Shown one piece after another: positions 1 through 11,882 of a DNA stretch of 64,000 bases (positions are counted from its first letter, which is position 1; the number at the start of each line of letters is the position of its first letter). The DNA comes from Amblyornis subalaris (taxonomy: Eukaryota; Chordata; Aves; Passeriformes; Ptilonorhynchidae). The position numbers and the translations under genes were made by a program. The notes beneath the pieces were generated by a model, which was given only the letters and a program-made list of their open reading frames with translations, was not told the origin of the DNA and did not search any database. The stretch is from assembly GCA_018881555.1 (NCBI GenBank), contig JACAXG010000012.1:6994087-7058086 (forward strand), in the 5' to 3' direction.

Positions 1-3000
1 GTTATGACTTTTAGAAATAAAGGATTGACATTTCAGCTCCCTAGTTTTGCAGTTTTCACACACTCAAACCCTCCAGTTCAAGAAAAAAGGAAAAAAAAAA
101 AAAAACAACAATGAAGGATTGATTGCAAGGTTGGGTTGATGGTGGGTAAAAGGTTGGCAAGTAATTGGTGGGAAAAGCAGGGACAAATAATGGTTATGCA
201 TGTGCAATGCAGTCTATTTGTCTGTTAGTATGGGAGACAGACATCCTCTACCACAGAACTATGATGGCTAATGACAGCCTAAAATGCTGCTTGGCAGTCC
301 CCTAGACAGGAGAGACAGCCAAATGTGGTTCTGGATTGGAAAATAAACCCACCAAAGGTCAGGATTTTGGCCTGTCCTATCCAAAGGGAATGTATAAGCT
401 CTGAAATCTCCCTCTTCGTTTAGGCCTCCAGATAGATCCTAAATTCAGCAGAGCTTTGAGACGTCATAGTATCACCAATAATAAAACCTCATTCTGAAGG
501 TAAGGAGAAGCTGCTTGCTGAATTTGTCTGCCTTCTCAGTAGCTTCTCAATTAAATAAAAAGTATTAATTCTTCCCTGTCCATTCAAGCTGTGCAAGAGA
601 TGACATGCAAGCAAGCATTAGTAGAGAAGCAGCAATGAATTTCCAGAACAACACTGGCACACCTGCTATCCCTGAGCTGACTGCTAATGCTCCTGCTGTT
701 ATTCCCCAAAATATCATTTTGAAGAGGCAGGGTTTTTTTAAGAATGTGATGGTCTGTCCCACTCTGGGTGCAGTTATCAGTAAGTCAGGCACTAGCACAG
801 GTGGAAAAAAGACTTCAGACATCTAAAAAACATCAGAGTAACTATTACTATTTCAAGGCAAAAATAGCCACGTTAGGCTGTACCTATCCTACTTTCCTTT
901 TGATAGCTCAGCTGTAATCAGAGAAGCAGACCCTCTGTCCAAGTCCCTGATATTCAGGAGAATGATCATCCAAGGTGACAATAAGGTAATCCTGACCAAG
1001 TGAAGTGTCACAACATAAAAGGCTGCATTCATTAACAAGTTCTTACCTGCACTGCAATCCTTAACCAAAGGGAGACATGGTCAGACCTCCCTTCCATCAG
1101 CACCTCAACCAATCTTGCTGAATTCTCTCTTCTGAAGTTTGAAAGCTTTTGTCTACAGTGACTTGACCCTTGACTAACACCTGAAAGCTGGGACAGAAAA
1201 ATATCCAGCCTTGAAGTTCCAACTGGAAAGTGAATGTGAGCTTTTTGCCTTGCATCTCACAGTCAAAGCATACACCATTCAAAGATCAAGCCAGAGAGAT
1301 GGGAGGCATGTGAAGGATGAAGAGAGATGAGCTTCTCCCATTTTAAAAATGAAGTAATTAGCTTAGTAAGTGCAGAAGGAGGAGAGAAAGAAAACGGAGA
1401 TCCTTTTGTTAGGCATTTATAATACAATCCTCTCTCCCGGCCAGATGTTCTTGCAAGATGTTACCAGATTGCACACACTGATGAATGTAAGGAGTAGGGC
1501 TACACTAAATTACCTTCAAAGGCACCCATCTGGGGAATCCTCATTTCTGAAAGCGAGAGATGTTCCATCTGTGTGCAGTGCATTTTATTTTTAGGGACCA
1601 CCAACCACAGTGGACACTACCAGTTTCCCTGTAGCAAAGAAATGTTATTCCTCTGGTTTTAAATAATGTATGAAACCTTTGGTTACAATGGGCAATTTTC
1701 CCAGCTTTTAGAGCTGTTATGATTAGGACTTTGATGGGGAAGGGACAAGGATTGAGGAGCTGGCAAACATTGAAACAACCCAAAAGCCCTATAGATATAG
1801 AAGTTCCCATGAAGGAGTCCCTTGTTTGTTGGATAATCTTCAATTAAATGAATCTTCTATAAAAGAATTCTTCAGTGTATTTCGGTGAATGTTTGCAATA
1901 ACAATTGCCTATGTTCTTACTGTCCAGAAGCATAAACAAACAGCTGATTTACATTTCCCCTATTACCTTTAGCAAAAACCTTTTCTAAGATAAAGTCTCT
2001 CAGCCCCTGATTGCAGCTTGAATTTCAATATTAAAAGACAGAGCTAGACTGTGGAAAAGCAAAAAGAGTTATGAGTAACTATTGTGTAAGCTTCTTCCCT
2101 TTGAACCTTGCCTCACACACTGTTCACCAGCCACATAGCCTTGCCTCTGAGCTTCTTTGTCAGAATATAATGGGCAGAAGTTGGAAGCGCAGCTCAGTTC
2201 ATTGTAAGCACTGTGTAAACCTCCAGGGTAATTGAAATTATACATATTGCAGGACTTGTTTGAATAAAAGAATATCCAAAGGGAAGAGAAAAGAGCAGAG
2301 CCAGCACAAACCACTCTGAAAGCAGGGGGTGAATGCGTTGTTGCGAAACCTTGAGGCCTGAAAGAAGAAACCTACCCTACAGGGAAGTTTAGAAACCTCT
2401 TAGGAAATTTTCTTATAGGAAGTCACATCACCCAGAGGAAGAGAGCAAGGAAATCTCTCAGCCAAACCCAGAGCCCTGCTGGGAGGTACAGGTAACTTCC
2501 CAGAGGCACCAGATAATAATTACACTTGGTGCCTGCAAGAAGCAAAGTTAACTGTTCTTGGTAAAGAGGAAAAGAAAAGAAGCTTCACTGATTCATGGAA
2601 TGTGTGGAGCACAAAAAACATATAAAAAAAAGATGAAGAGAGATGGGAAGAAAGAATCCTCCCTGCACCTTTTCCACAGCTTTAGATGTTCCCTTGCTCT
2701 GCCTTTCTGTACCTGTCTCCACACAGAGAAAGGCATTATCTCTTCTGCTTATCAGGCCCCTCAATATACTTATCCCATGTGACCTCATGCTCTCCTTCTT
2801 ACAATTCCTTGCCACACAGACCTTTTAAATATTATTATTATCACTCCCACTGTTATCTTCCATCTTAAACCCCTGCTGTTTTCAACTCCTCCTCTTCCTC
2901 TGCATCATTCTGCTCATGGAAGTCCCCACTTGCATTTGAGGGCTTAAATCAAATCAAGTTAAAGCAATTTCAACAAAAGGACAATTTGCCACAGAAAAGG

Positions 3001-5419
3001 TATTTCAAGTAGCTCCAAACTGTGAGTTTATACAGAACACTTTGACAGTCTAGTTTCATCTGTACAAAAAATGGAAAAAAGAAGAGGAAAGTTTGAAACA
3101 AAACAGCATTTTAAAAATAATGGTCCCTCCTTTTTTTTTTTGTCTGAAATTGTTTACTCTGAGATTACTTTACTTTGAAAGTGTCAGAATGCATTGTAAA
3201 CTTGTATTTCAAGTATGTGTTTCAGCTGTTTTGGAATGAGACTTTGCATCTCTCTGTACTTCAACACTCCCTCACTTCCTCCTGTTGAATTGCTCTGAAT
3301 ATTATCCTCCTCCTGCCCATGGTCCAAGTGATGTCTGTGATTGGAATCTTCCCCTCAGTATTCCAACACAGCTGAAATACAGGTTTTACACATAGCTTTC
3401 AGTGCACCATCTCTAAATGTTTCCTCTTTAGTCGAGGTTTCATGCAGACTCATGAGTTCTCATTTTCATCACTGAAACATCCTTTGCCTTCATCTGTAAA
3501 AATGACATCTTGTCCCATCAATACCCACTCAGAATAGTGTAGCAAAAATCCCTTTTTGACAGGATCCAGGGGAAGCATGCACTGTGAGGGTCTCTGATGC
3601 TGTTCCAAATAAATACAGAAACACAGCTTTGAAGAAATCACTGTAAAATGAGTACCAGACTGATTAAAAATCACTGACAAAGAATACATACTGTTAGAAG
3701 ATCTCTCTCTAGCTGAAGGGATACTTTAAGCAGGATCCAACATTAATCTGTCCAGATGCATCTTTTATTTCATTCATGACCTGGGTGAGATAATTGAGTA
3801 TACAATCATAAAATTTGTGTGAGATTGATCGGACTCGTCCTTGTTTTAATTTTCCAGGTGTTGTAAAAAATCTTTGGAAAACTAGAATACAGAGCTGAGA
3901 TACTTTAATATCTTTTTTTGGTTCATTTGAGAATGTTTTATTCCTGGTAATCTAAGAAAAACTATTTTATTAATATGTTTATGGCTGAAAACCAGAATTT
4001 GGGGATAATCGAACAGCACTCCACATCTCTCTCTTCCTCAGCTCAGTTCTCCATCATATTCCTTCCTTCTCCCAGATACATCTGCACTGAGTTATATTTC
4101 ATTTCCCAGCAATATGAAAATATACACACTTCCCCTTAAATGTGCTTCTTCAGGTCTTGTCATGGAAACCGGTGGCGATAACTGAAAGGCAGGATATCAT
4201 ACATGCAAAGCATTGGCTCTGAAAGATGTGGCACTCAAAGCTATAAAGTTAAAATCTGCCTGTCTCCCTGTACTTTCTATTAAGGTCCCTGTCTTTTAGC
4301 AATAGTGAAAGACATAGGTTCTCCACAGAGCTGTTCAAAAATAGTTACTGATTTGCAGTTCTGTTAAGTTTACATATTAAAGAAGCTTTAAACATTTTCA
4401 TTTCCTTTTAAAAGCACAAAGATTTTTTTTTTCTTTCCTTCCCATTCTGATTGTAGAGGTCAGCTTAACTTAACCCAAAATATATTGCATGTCTCCAGGT
4501 CACTAGCTGTCAAATGACATGAGCTCCATAAAAAATCTCATGAATTCTTTCCAGAGAAAGTCATTCATTNAGAAAGACTTGGAAAGTTAGAATAGAGATT
4601 TAATTTTTAAAGTACATCTAATGTGCAGGCGAGCTGCTAGTCGGCAGCCCCCAAGGCTGCAGTTCCCCATGCACACACTGGCACACTGAAGAGCAGCAGT
4701 GCAGGGATCCTGACTCAGCCCTGCCACTGTGCCCGTCTTCCTGCAGAGCACAGAAGTGATTCCACGTAAGGGACTCATCCGGGGTTCTAGTGCCCATCTA
4801 CTGAGGTACCTAACAGGCTATTTTATGCCACTACTTGGTGGGCTACTCTGGCTCAAAGCAGGCACTTAAGGGCTTTTCTAGATTGCAAGGAAATCAGTAT
4901 CTGTTCCTGAGAAAGAGCTCCCCTGGAGCAAGCTAACTATGGGCTGTGTTTGGGAGACGGGTATTCAGCAACAGACTAAGCCTGCCCTAAGCTTTCAAGT
5001 TGGCCTTCTCAGGGCAATAATTGCTTGGTTCCAAGAAAACGTGAAAAGTTGTCAATCCATTCTCAATTCCCATTTAATTTATCAGTTCCTTGGGCTTCTC
5101 AGCCCCCCTCAGGCATCCTTTTCTTTGACATTTCTGCCCTCAGCAACTTGAATATGCCTCCCAGGCACTCTTCATTGCTATAGTGATGGCTGGTGGGCAC
5201 CCTTTGCTATTAAGTCACTGGCTTTCTTTGCCTCCACTCCGCTCCAGGCCTAGGCTTTGGAGAGTTTACCACAAAATCTCTTTACCCAACATAAGCTTTC
5301 CCTCCGTCTTGATTCCACTCTCCCGCCCTCCCTCCACTGAACTTCAAAGCTGTTAATAGTGCATTGTCAGGTGCCCTCTGAATTTCTGGCAAGCTGAGCA
5401 CATCTTTAGTGCCTTATCT
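1..5419. other. Unique AT-rich DNA, no gene recognised
   Basis: I see no transposon, RNA gene or convincing coding exon here. An A15 run at 91-105 and a T-rich run near 3131-3141 are the only low-complexity spots. The segment 565-826 is open on both strands (85 codons minus, 73 codons plus); the minus frame would encode two hydrophobic stretches, but neither product resembles a family I know and the lengths are within chance. One undetermined base lies at 4570. A slightly GC-richer patch at 4620-4790 carries only a 63-codon frame. Confidence 0.5.
91..105. repeat. Poly-A run (A15)
   Basis: Fifteen consecutive A, preceded by A6 at 82-87. No target-site duplication or SINE or LINE body is visible upstream, so this is a plain homopolymer rather than a demonstrable retroposon tail. 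Confidence 0.85.
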
Positions 5420-5990
5420 AAATATTTTATGTGTTAAACTACAATCTCTTCTCAAAACATTGCTTCACCAAATACTTCAGATTGCAGCTGAGTCTCTGGT
5501 GATGTTTTTAATGGTGAACTCCCCAAATATTACTATTTATGTCACATGCTGCTCAAAAATAAATTCTGCTGTGTGCTGCCTGTTTCCCATAGCAAGTGAC
5601 AAGCTGTGCCGTTAACAGTGAGCATGTAATCACACACTGTATATTACAGCTTCAGCTGCAATGATTTCTTAAAGATTTTTAAATGATCTAACTAGTGAAT
5701 ATTTGGGAATACGGTCTGCCTTGTAATCCTATTTCTTCTCAGTACATCATTGCTAAATTATATCTACAGAACTAAGGCTACCATTGTAATTATAGCCCCC
5801 ATAAGGCTGCAACTGTCCAACAAAGAGAATTCATTCGGGTCAAAACAGTATTTTAATGCTATTATGGCTACAGGGGGCTGCCTGGTAGTGCTGTTCTGAC
5901 TTGCTGTTTGTTAATTGGTAGTCACAGATGTGGGCATTGAAAAGGAGCGGCTGGAAGTTGGGTGAAAGACAAGCTGACATAATTAGTGGT
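5420..5990. promoter_or_regulatory. Candidate conserved non-coding block
   Basis: This block is AT-rich, free of recognisable repeats and dense in short motifs typical of deeply conserved vertebrate enhancers: several TAAT or ATTA homeodomain cores, AT-rich stretches such as tttttaaatgat, and almost no CpG. It contains a 68-codon frame (5409-5615) that I take as chance. The idea that it is conserved is inference from composition only; no alignment was possible. It could equally be ordinary AT-rich intron sequence. Confidence 0.25.
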
Positions 5991-7130
5991 AGTTGGTAAG
6001 GAGATGGACACAGACTTGCAGGCAAAAGAAGCTTCCTGCCTGCCAGCTAAAAAAGCTGCTCTGTCTCTCCTGCTGCAGGGGTTGCTTTCTGAGTCTCACT
6101 TCCATCTGCTTGGAGGATGGCTCTCCAAAGGTGGCAGACCAAATCTCATGCTCAGAAAAAACACATCTCCTCTGTCGCACAAAGAGGAAACTCAGAACAG
6201 AGGGAGAAAGCAATTGTGAAATCCAATCTCAACCAAGCACAAACAGTTGAGGCAGAAGAGTCCTTGGTGTTGAGACACCTCTGAGGACAGCTTGTTAAAG
6301 CAATTTCCTTGATTACCAGAAGAGTGCACCCAGTGGCACAAGATGACATCTGCTCCCTGGAAGCCCTCACAGTGGGGCTCCACCTCCACCCCCCCTTAGC
6401 TGGGTGCCACAGCTGGTCACTGCCATGCACCCAAACCAAGGCCAACTGCTTCATGTGGATGAAGCTAAGATGTGGGGGCAAACCATGGTCTACACTCATG
6501 ATAAAACCTTGCAGTGGGAAGAGAAACAGAGATACTCCTCCTGGACATTCACACCCATTGCTTTGCCTAGGGAGGCCAAGTGTGCCATAGCATGGATGAC
6601 TGTGCAGAGCAGAGCAACCCTAGGAGTGCTGTTCCTTTACACCTCAGACATCCTTTCTTCTCACCTGAAAATCTGGCCTACCAGACATGGGGCAATAGCT
6701 ACAGTCTATATCCAGCTACTCCTCTCTCACTCTGTGCAGAGCCTTTTGCCCAAAGCAAGGAGGCTCATTCTAACATTGACAAGGTAGTTAATTCAAAGTA
6801 ATTCATATGCATGTTCAGTTAGAAAACAACCTTCTTTCTGGAGGGGAGAATGTCCCTACAATTCTTCTCAAATTAAGCCAGCCTAACTGGATTCCTTCTG
6901 TTTGGCATACACATCGGGAATTCTCTACTTTTCCCCTTGCTCCACTTCTCTCAGGCAGTGAGGGCTTCTTTAACTTCCTTGAGAGGCTCTTTCAAAGAAG
7001 CAGCACAGTCCATAAAGAATTTGATCCAAAGGCCCAGCCCTGATGCAAGTTTGTAATTTCAATTAGTAAGAATTGTGAGTCATTATACATATTATGCTAT
7101 ATGTTACGGATTCATGAGGATTTATTTATA
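5991..7130. other. Unique DNA with overlapping chance ORFs
   Basis: This stretch is a little GC-richer than its surroundings and holds several overlapping frames of 60-127 codons on both strands, the longest plus 6404-6787. Because the frames overlap on both strands and none shows a recognisable domain, I read them as the effect of local composition. No transposon was recognised. Confidence 0.45.
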
Positions 7131-7945
7131 ATCACAGGAAGTGGAGCATGAAGACCTCTGAGGATGACATTGTTTATCTCCTCCTTCTAGAACAAGAAAA
7201 TCTCTATCCATTTCACAGCTCAAAGACAGGAGCCTCCGGCTTTACTCTGTCTTCCGCAATCCTTACAATGCAAAAGGTTCTCCTAATCATGGCTTAAATC
7301 TCATGCTCCATTTAAGCCCATTGCTTGTCTTCATTTCTATTTATGGGCAAGGAAAATAGATTATTCCCTTTTCTTTGAAGCAAGATTTTTCCGGCTTGTA
7401 GAGTTCTCATATCTCCCCTAAGTACCTTCTGGTAGACTTAACAACCTTAAATCCTTCAGTCTGTCTTTACCAGCCATCTTTTCTGAGTTTCTGTTGCTTG
7501 CAGTCAGTCACCTCTGCTCCCCACCAAGGCAATCCATGCACTGAATTACAGAACCCCAAACTGGATACTAAGTTCAAGTACTGAATACAGAAAAAAAGTG
7601 TTGTCCCTAATTTATTGACATTTTAAATATAATTAATTAATCACGTGTGTGTGTATGTGTATATATATGTGGTAGCAGTTCTGCTTTTTTTATAATGCCG
7701 CCATATTTTTGACTCCTGCTTCTGCAAAGATTCTATCTCTATTTCTTTGTCCCCCATCTGACATTTTTGCTACAGGTTATTCCTACTAAGATGCAGACAT
7801 TTGTACCTTGTTCTTACAGAATTGCATTCTACTGTTTTTCAGATCACATTTCCAAACTGGAAACATCTTTTTGAATTCTCTTCCTGCTAAGCAATGTGCC
7901 CATAAGACCCTCTGTGCCTGGTGCCACCTGCAAGTTTAACTAAGA
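7131..7945 (-). mobile_element. Old CR1 LINE fragment, antisense
   Basis: Read on the plus strand, this is the reverse complement of the 3' half of a CR1 non-LTR retrotransposon. Diagnostic stretches in the expected order are catgctccatttaagcccat near 7309, a run of pyrimidine-rich text with ctcatatctcccctaa near 7408, an aactggatac motif near 7560, tttttgaattctcttcctgc near 7870 and gtgcctggtgccacctgcaa near 7914. All are recalled landmarks of archosaur and turtle CR1 copies. The match is clear in order but heavily diverged, and no open frame is left. A TG/TA microsatellite has expanded inside it. Ends are approximate. CR1 moves by target-primed reverse transcription; this copy is dead. Confidence 0.7.
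7644..7670. repeat. TG/TA microsatellite
   Basis: An alternating purine-pyrimidine run, TG repeats passing into TA repeats, sits inside the CR1 fragment. Such alternation can adopt Z-DNA or extrude. It is short and interrupted. Confidence 0.85.
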
Positions 7946-8023
7946 GACACGTAGTTGTGTCATTTACTTTAGAGATACAAGACTCTCCTCCCGCACCCGC
8001 TCACACACCACAGCCCCACTGTA

Positions 8024-8090
8024 ATGGGTGCTGTGCAAGCACAGCACTAAAAGATGACCCTGCTCCAGCAGAGCTTGCTAGGTCAATAGC
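8024..8090. repeat. MIR-like or L2-like ancient repeat scrap
   Basis: The text gggtgctgtgcaagcacagc followed by a stretch like ccctgctccagcagagctt resembles a dispersed ancient amniote repeat I recall as ggtgctgtacaaacacagaa followed by agtccctgccccaaagagct. The order and spacing agree over about 65 bp, with many substitutions. Family name is uncertain (MIR, L2 or another CORE-SINE relative). Confidence 0.4.
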
Positions 8091-8099
8091 CTTGTTTAA

Positions 8100-9225
8100 C
8101 ACTTAAATCTCAAGTTAATCTTCACCCCATCTGCAGCACTCCGACACTTGGGCCCTGAAACCACAAAGTACTCTTTTGGCATAGTATTTGATCTAGCTGC
8201 GATGGATTTCTTTTTTCCATAGCAGCCCTCACAGTGCTATGCTTTGCATTGGTAGCTAGAATGGTGTTGAAAACACACTAGAGTTTTGGCTTCTGCTGTA
8301 TCCAGAAGTATTGCTTTGATGTGAACCCCCAAAGCACCTTGAGTCTCCAGAGATCTGGCAGAGTTCTAGTTCATGGTAATCGCCCAGAAACTCTGCTGCC
8401 AAAGTTAATTAGAACTTTAGTATCTCAGATCTGTAGGTGGCCTTCCTCCTCCCCAAGTCTACAGAATTTGGTCACTGCAAATGCCAATCTACACAGAAAT
8501 GCCTTTAGCTACATGCAGTCCAAGAACATCATTTCTGTAGTCGCTGGAAGAGAACATTTCTCCAGATTTAAATACAACAAGGTCTTGAGCTTTATCTATG
8601 CCTCTGACATCAAGGCACATTAATCATCTCCTTATAGAAAATACACAGACATGATTTATGCATTTGGTAAAATTTTGTCAATTTACAGCAATCAAGTTAA
8701 TTAGCTAAATTAATTCCTGTTAATTTATTTACATTGCCGAGGAATATTTCTTCCATGCATAGCTCCATTAACTGCAATGTTATGTTTCAGAGAGACTCCA
8801 AAGTAGAGTTGTTCAGTTGTAGATCATGCTTAGACTGCAGTCTCAAATCCCATCAGCTTTGGCCAACACTGAAATCTTGGAAGCTGTTATCTCACAGGTA
8901 ATTCACTCTCTCAGGATTTCAGTCAGCTCAGAAGGTGAGTGCTCCCCTTGAAAAGCCACCCTTACAGCACACAAGCACTGACTCAACCAGGGACAAGTAA
9001 AGTACAAACATAGTCAAGTCTGGCAAATCGAAGTTAACCCTTTAGGTTCTACTGGAGCCTCAAGCTCGGCTCCCCACTAGTATTTTTGTGAAGAAATTAC
9101 TCTACATTTTGTTGGCTAACAACTTCAGTAAACACAAGTTAATTTGCTAGTTTTTCTTGTGCATTATGGAATGCCATCTTCCACTGAGGAAAAAGGATGT
9201 TATGTCAGTATGTTGGTCTCGGCTT
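8100..9225. other. Unique AT-rich DNA with a homeodomain-motif-rich patch
   Basis: No coding exon or transposon was recognised; the longest plus frame is 100 codons at 8321-8623 without recognisable content. The patch 8640-8775 is unusually dense in TTAATTA-like and AATTAGCTAAATTAATT-type motifs and has almost no CpG, which is typical of developmental enhancers but could be AT bias alone. Confidence 0.4.
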
Positions 9226-9273
9226 TATAAAAGTCTTCCTCTCTCCTCTTCTTCCCCTCCCTCCTTCTCCCTC
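9226..9273 (+). promoter_or_regulatory. TATA box followed by 40-nt pyrimidine tract
   Basis: A consensus TATAAAAG at 9226-9233 is followed directly by 40 uninterrupted pyrimidines (9234-9273). A start site about 30 bp downstream of the TATA box would fall inside the pyrimidine tract, which is the geometry of a TATA-type core promoter with a pyrimidine-rich initiator. No CpG island and no coding exon follow, so if it is a promoter it would be for a non-coding RNA or a dead element. Chance occurrence is quite possible. Confidence 0.25.
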
Positions 9274-11640
9274 ACATACTTATTTTCCTCAAGTGCTTCA
9301 TGGAGGCTTTTATAAATAACTGGACATACTCATTCTAACAAGCACTTTGGCTGGTCAGATTCATTTCTGTATAACCCCTTGCAGTGCTATTCAATAATGC
9401 GAATAATTACCATAGCAACTGCAGCATGTGGTACATATGGTGCCTCTGAGAAACAAAGCATTTTCTTCCTTTCTTTCTTTTCTTACCCTTAAAAAAGGAG
9501 CCACATACATTAGTTTTTAATACAAAATGATGTCTTACAGTGTTTATTAGAGGGGAAAAAAGGTTTATAAATGAAGACCCATTTCTCGCTCTGCTTAGAA
9601 GCTCAGATAATCAATTCGTCATACATCAGCATCCTTTAATCTCTCATTTCCTCACATTATCAATGTCTACCTTTTTGCAAAATGCAGACAATAGATCCTT
9701 AGACAACAAAGTACCCTGATTACGTCTTCCTGTGCTCTTACTGGCTGGACACTCCAACAGACAGACAACACAAAGTGAAGGGTGTTGACTTATGGAAGGA
9801 CTGGATTAAATCTGAAGAGTAGCAGCCCTTCAGTCCTGCTTTCCATATCCCCTGGAGGCTTCCTCTCCTGTGACAGAAACAGCTGAACTATAGAAATGAA
9901 GCTGAGCCCTAAGTGCTGCAACGTACTTCTCACGTCCTGAACACACAGGTAATATCTTGTTATTAACACTGAACTGTAAAACTGAGCATTGTTTCACATG
10001 CAGTTCCACAGACAGCAGCATCACTCAGGAAGGGGGGCCGAGGACCATTTGGAACCAGTAACTGCATCAATCTTATGAGTCAAGGTCTCAAAATGTTTCA
10101 CCAAGATGAAGCTGTGGTAGCTTTTGAGCCTGGCTGGTTGTCTTTAAAGGTGTTAGTTTGTTGATCATACAGCTAGAATCATGTGCATGGCATGGACAGT
10201 GAGTGTGGAAAAACAGTGCATTCTAGGAGATCAGATTCTGAAGCTCACAGCTTCCAAAGTCAAATTAGAATGCAGCCACCATCTTCCACAAAAGAGCTCT
10301 GAAGTAATGTAACTTTTTAGCCTCTAGTAGGAAATGAAGCTGAGGAAGGCCAGCAGACTGAAAAGAGATGGTGCTTTTGTTGACTCAGCCTGCAAGTTAT
10401 GTATCTCTAACAGGGCTTTTCTCAGTTTGCAAGTATTGTGATGATGTTGAGTTCAGAGGGGCTGAGCAAATACTACCTGGTGTTAGCAACCGCAAACCAG
10501 CTCATATCCTTCATACCATCATCCTGCAGCAGGACATTGTGCCCAAAACGCAGATCAAGTCCTTAACTGAACTCTCCTGGCACAGCAGGCTGTAAGGCTA
10601 ACTGCCTAAAACTAGCAGATGCCACAGGACTTCTAAGGGACAAGAAAAAACTCAAAGCCTCAGAGCTTCCATACCTGCCTTTGTTTCCAGTTAAACACTT
10701 CCTTCAGTCTCTCCTTGTTGTCATCCTTCTCAAAGGACCCATATCAGAAAAGGTTTCCTGAATGTGCAGACACCTTATAGGCTCAAGCTTAGGAGACTGA
10801 AAATATGTGACATGCAGGCCTCCCTTCCCCTGCCCCACGTTCCCCTGCGGATACATCCCTCCCTGAGCTGTACAGAGCCTGAGTCTGCAGAGGGATGAAG
10901 GGTGCGGGGAGGGGTGGGAATGCCGCAAACAAAATGCTTTTCCTGGGTCCCTTCCTACCTGAAAGAATGACTTCTACATGAAGGATCCCCCTTTCTTAGC
11001 TGACATTCCCGTGGGACAGTCCCAGATGACTGGATTCTTGTTTAAGATTCCTTTTGACAACAGTAGCTATAGGTATCTGTAAATCCAGCATGAAAGAGAG
11101 ATTAGTTATACCTAGCTGTACACATTTGTGCATATATGGTGCATACAGAAATGGCCACTTGAGGTATGTAAATGCGGACCTGTTTTTGTCTGTTTCCAAG
11201 CTTAGTTTTAGGGATCTGTTCAAACTTGGTTGTTAAACCTTGAGCAGGTGACCAGCAGTGCACATTCACTCCGCAGTCCTCAGTCACCAAACCCAGCTGA
11301 AGAAAGCACAGCCCTAGAAGTCTTGATCACCAAATGCCATTTGGAACTGAAATAAACATTTATTTTCAAAATTGAAACATTTGTTACCATGTTATCCTTG
11401 ATGGAATAAGGCTGCAAACACGATAAACATGAGCTCACAGTTTAACTAATAATGCCTTCAATAAATACAAACCAACTCCTTAGTCTTTTTGTGAATATAT
11501 TATTTCACAAAATATAATATAATCTTGGACCGGGATAACATGGGTTATCTAAATACAACTTCTTCTCATAATCACCCTCGCCACATTTAGATGAATCTAT
11601 TTTGAGTTGCTCTGCCACCACCCAGCAGCAATTTTCCAGA
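9274..11640. other. Unique DNA, nothing recognised
   Basis: A (TTTC)-rich stretch near 9463-9483 is the only simple repeat noted. Short frames of 60-75 codons occur on both strands and are within chance. A GC-rich patch at 10800-10925 contains only a minus 74-codon frame of low complexity. No repeat family was recognised. Confidence 0.5.
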
Positions 11641-11647
11641 CAAAAAG

Positions 11648-11661
11648 CCACTAGAGAGCGC
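11648..11661 (+). promoter_or_regulatory. CTCF-like binding site
   Basis: CCACTAGAGAGCGC matches the core CTCF consensus CCASYAGRKGGCRS at 13 of 14 positions; the tenth position is A instead of G. CTCF is the zinc-finger insulator and loop-anchor protein. The site lies 208 bp upstream of a perfect Maf/CRE palindrome, which makes the pair worth testing as one regulatory element. A single motif hit is weak evidence on its own. Confidence 0.35.
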
Positions 11662-11868
11662 CTCTTCCCCAGTGATGGGATGAGCGCTGTAAACCTGTTT
11701 GTGTGAGAGACTATTTTGCCGGGAAGTGCAGAATTCAGTGACATGGGGAATTATTATGCACCATTCATTTCCTTCTAATTTAACTCTCAGTAACAAAAGC
11801 ATAATGTATAGTCTGGTTTACTGGGTTGATTTACAACACTAAGTGAAAAAAAGATTTCCTTCTTTTCA

Positions 11869-11882
11869 TGCTGACGTCAGCA
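11869..11882. promoter_or_regulatory. Perfect 14-bp palindrome: C-type Maf recognition element (CRE core)
   Basis: TGCTGACGTCAGCA is a perfect palindrome identical to the C-type Maf recognition element (C-MARE), with a full cAMP-response element TGACGTCA at its centre. Large Maf proteins, small-Maf/CNC heterodimers and CREB/ATF dimers are known to bind such sites. The CpG at the centre survives in a CpG-poor region. The exact 14-mer is expected far less than once in 64 kb by chance. What gene it would control is not visible in this window. Confidence 0.5.

Noticed and set aside
565..826. Open on both strands, with a membrane-protein-like minus product
   Set aside because: Only 85 codons, no family resemblance and no splice or promoter context.
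5868..5884. CTCF-like site (acagggggctgcc)
   Set aside because: Several mismatches on the 5' side of the core; much weaker than the site at 11648.
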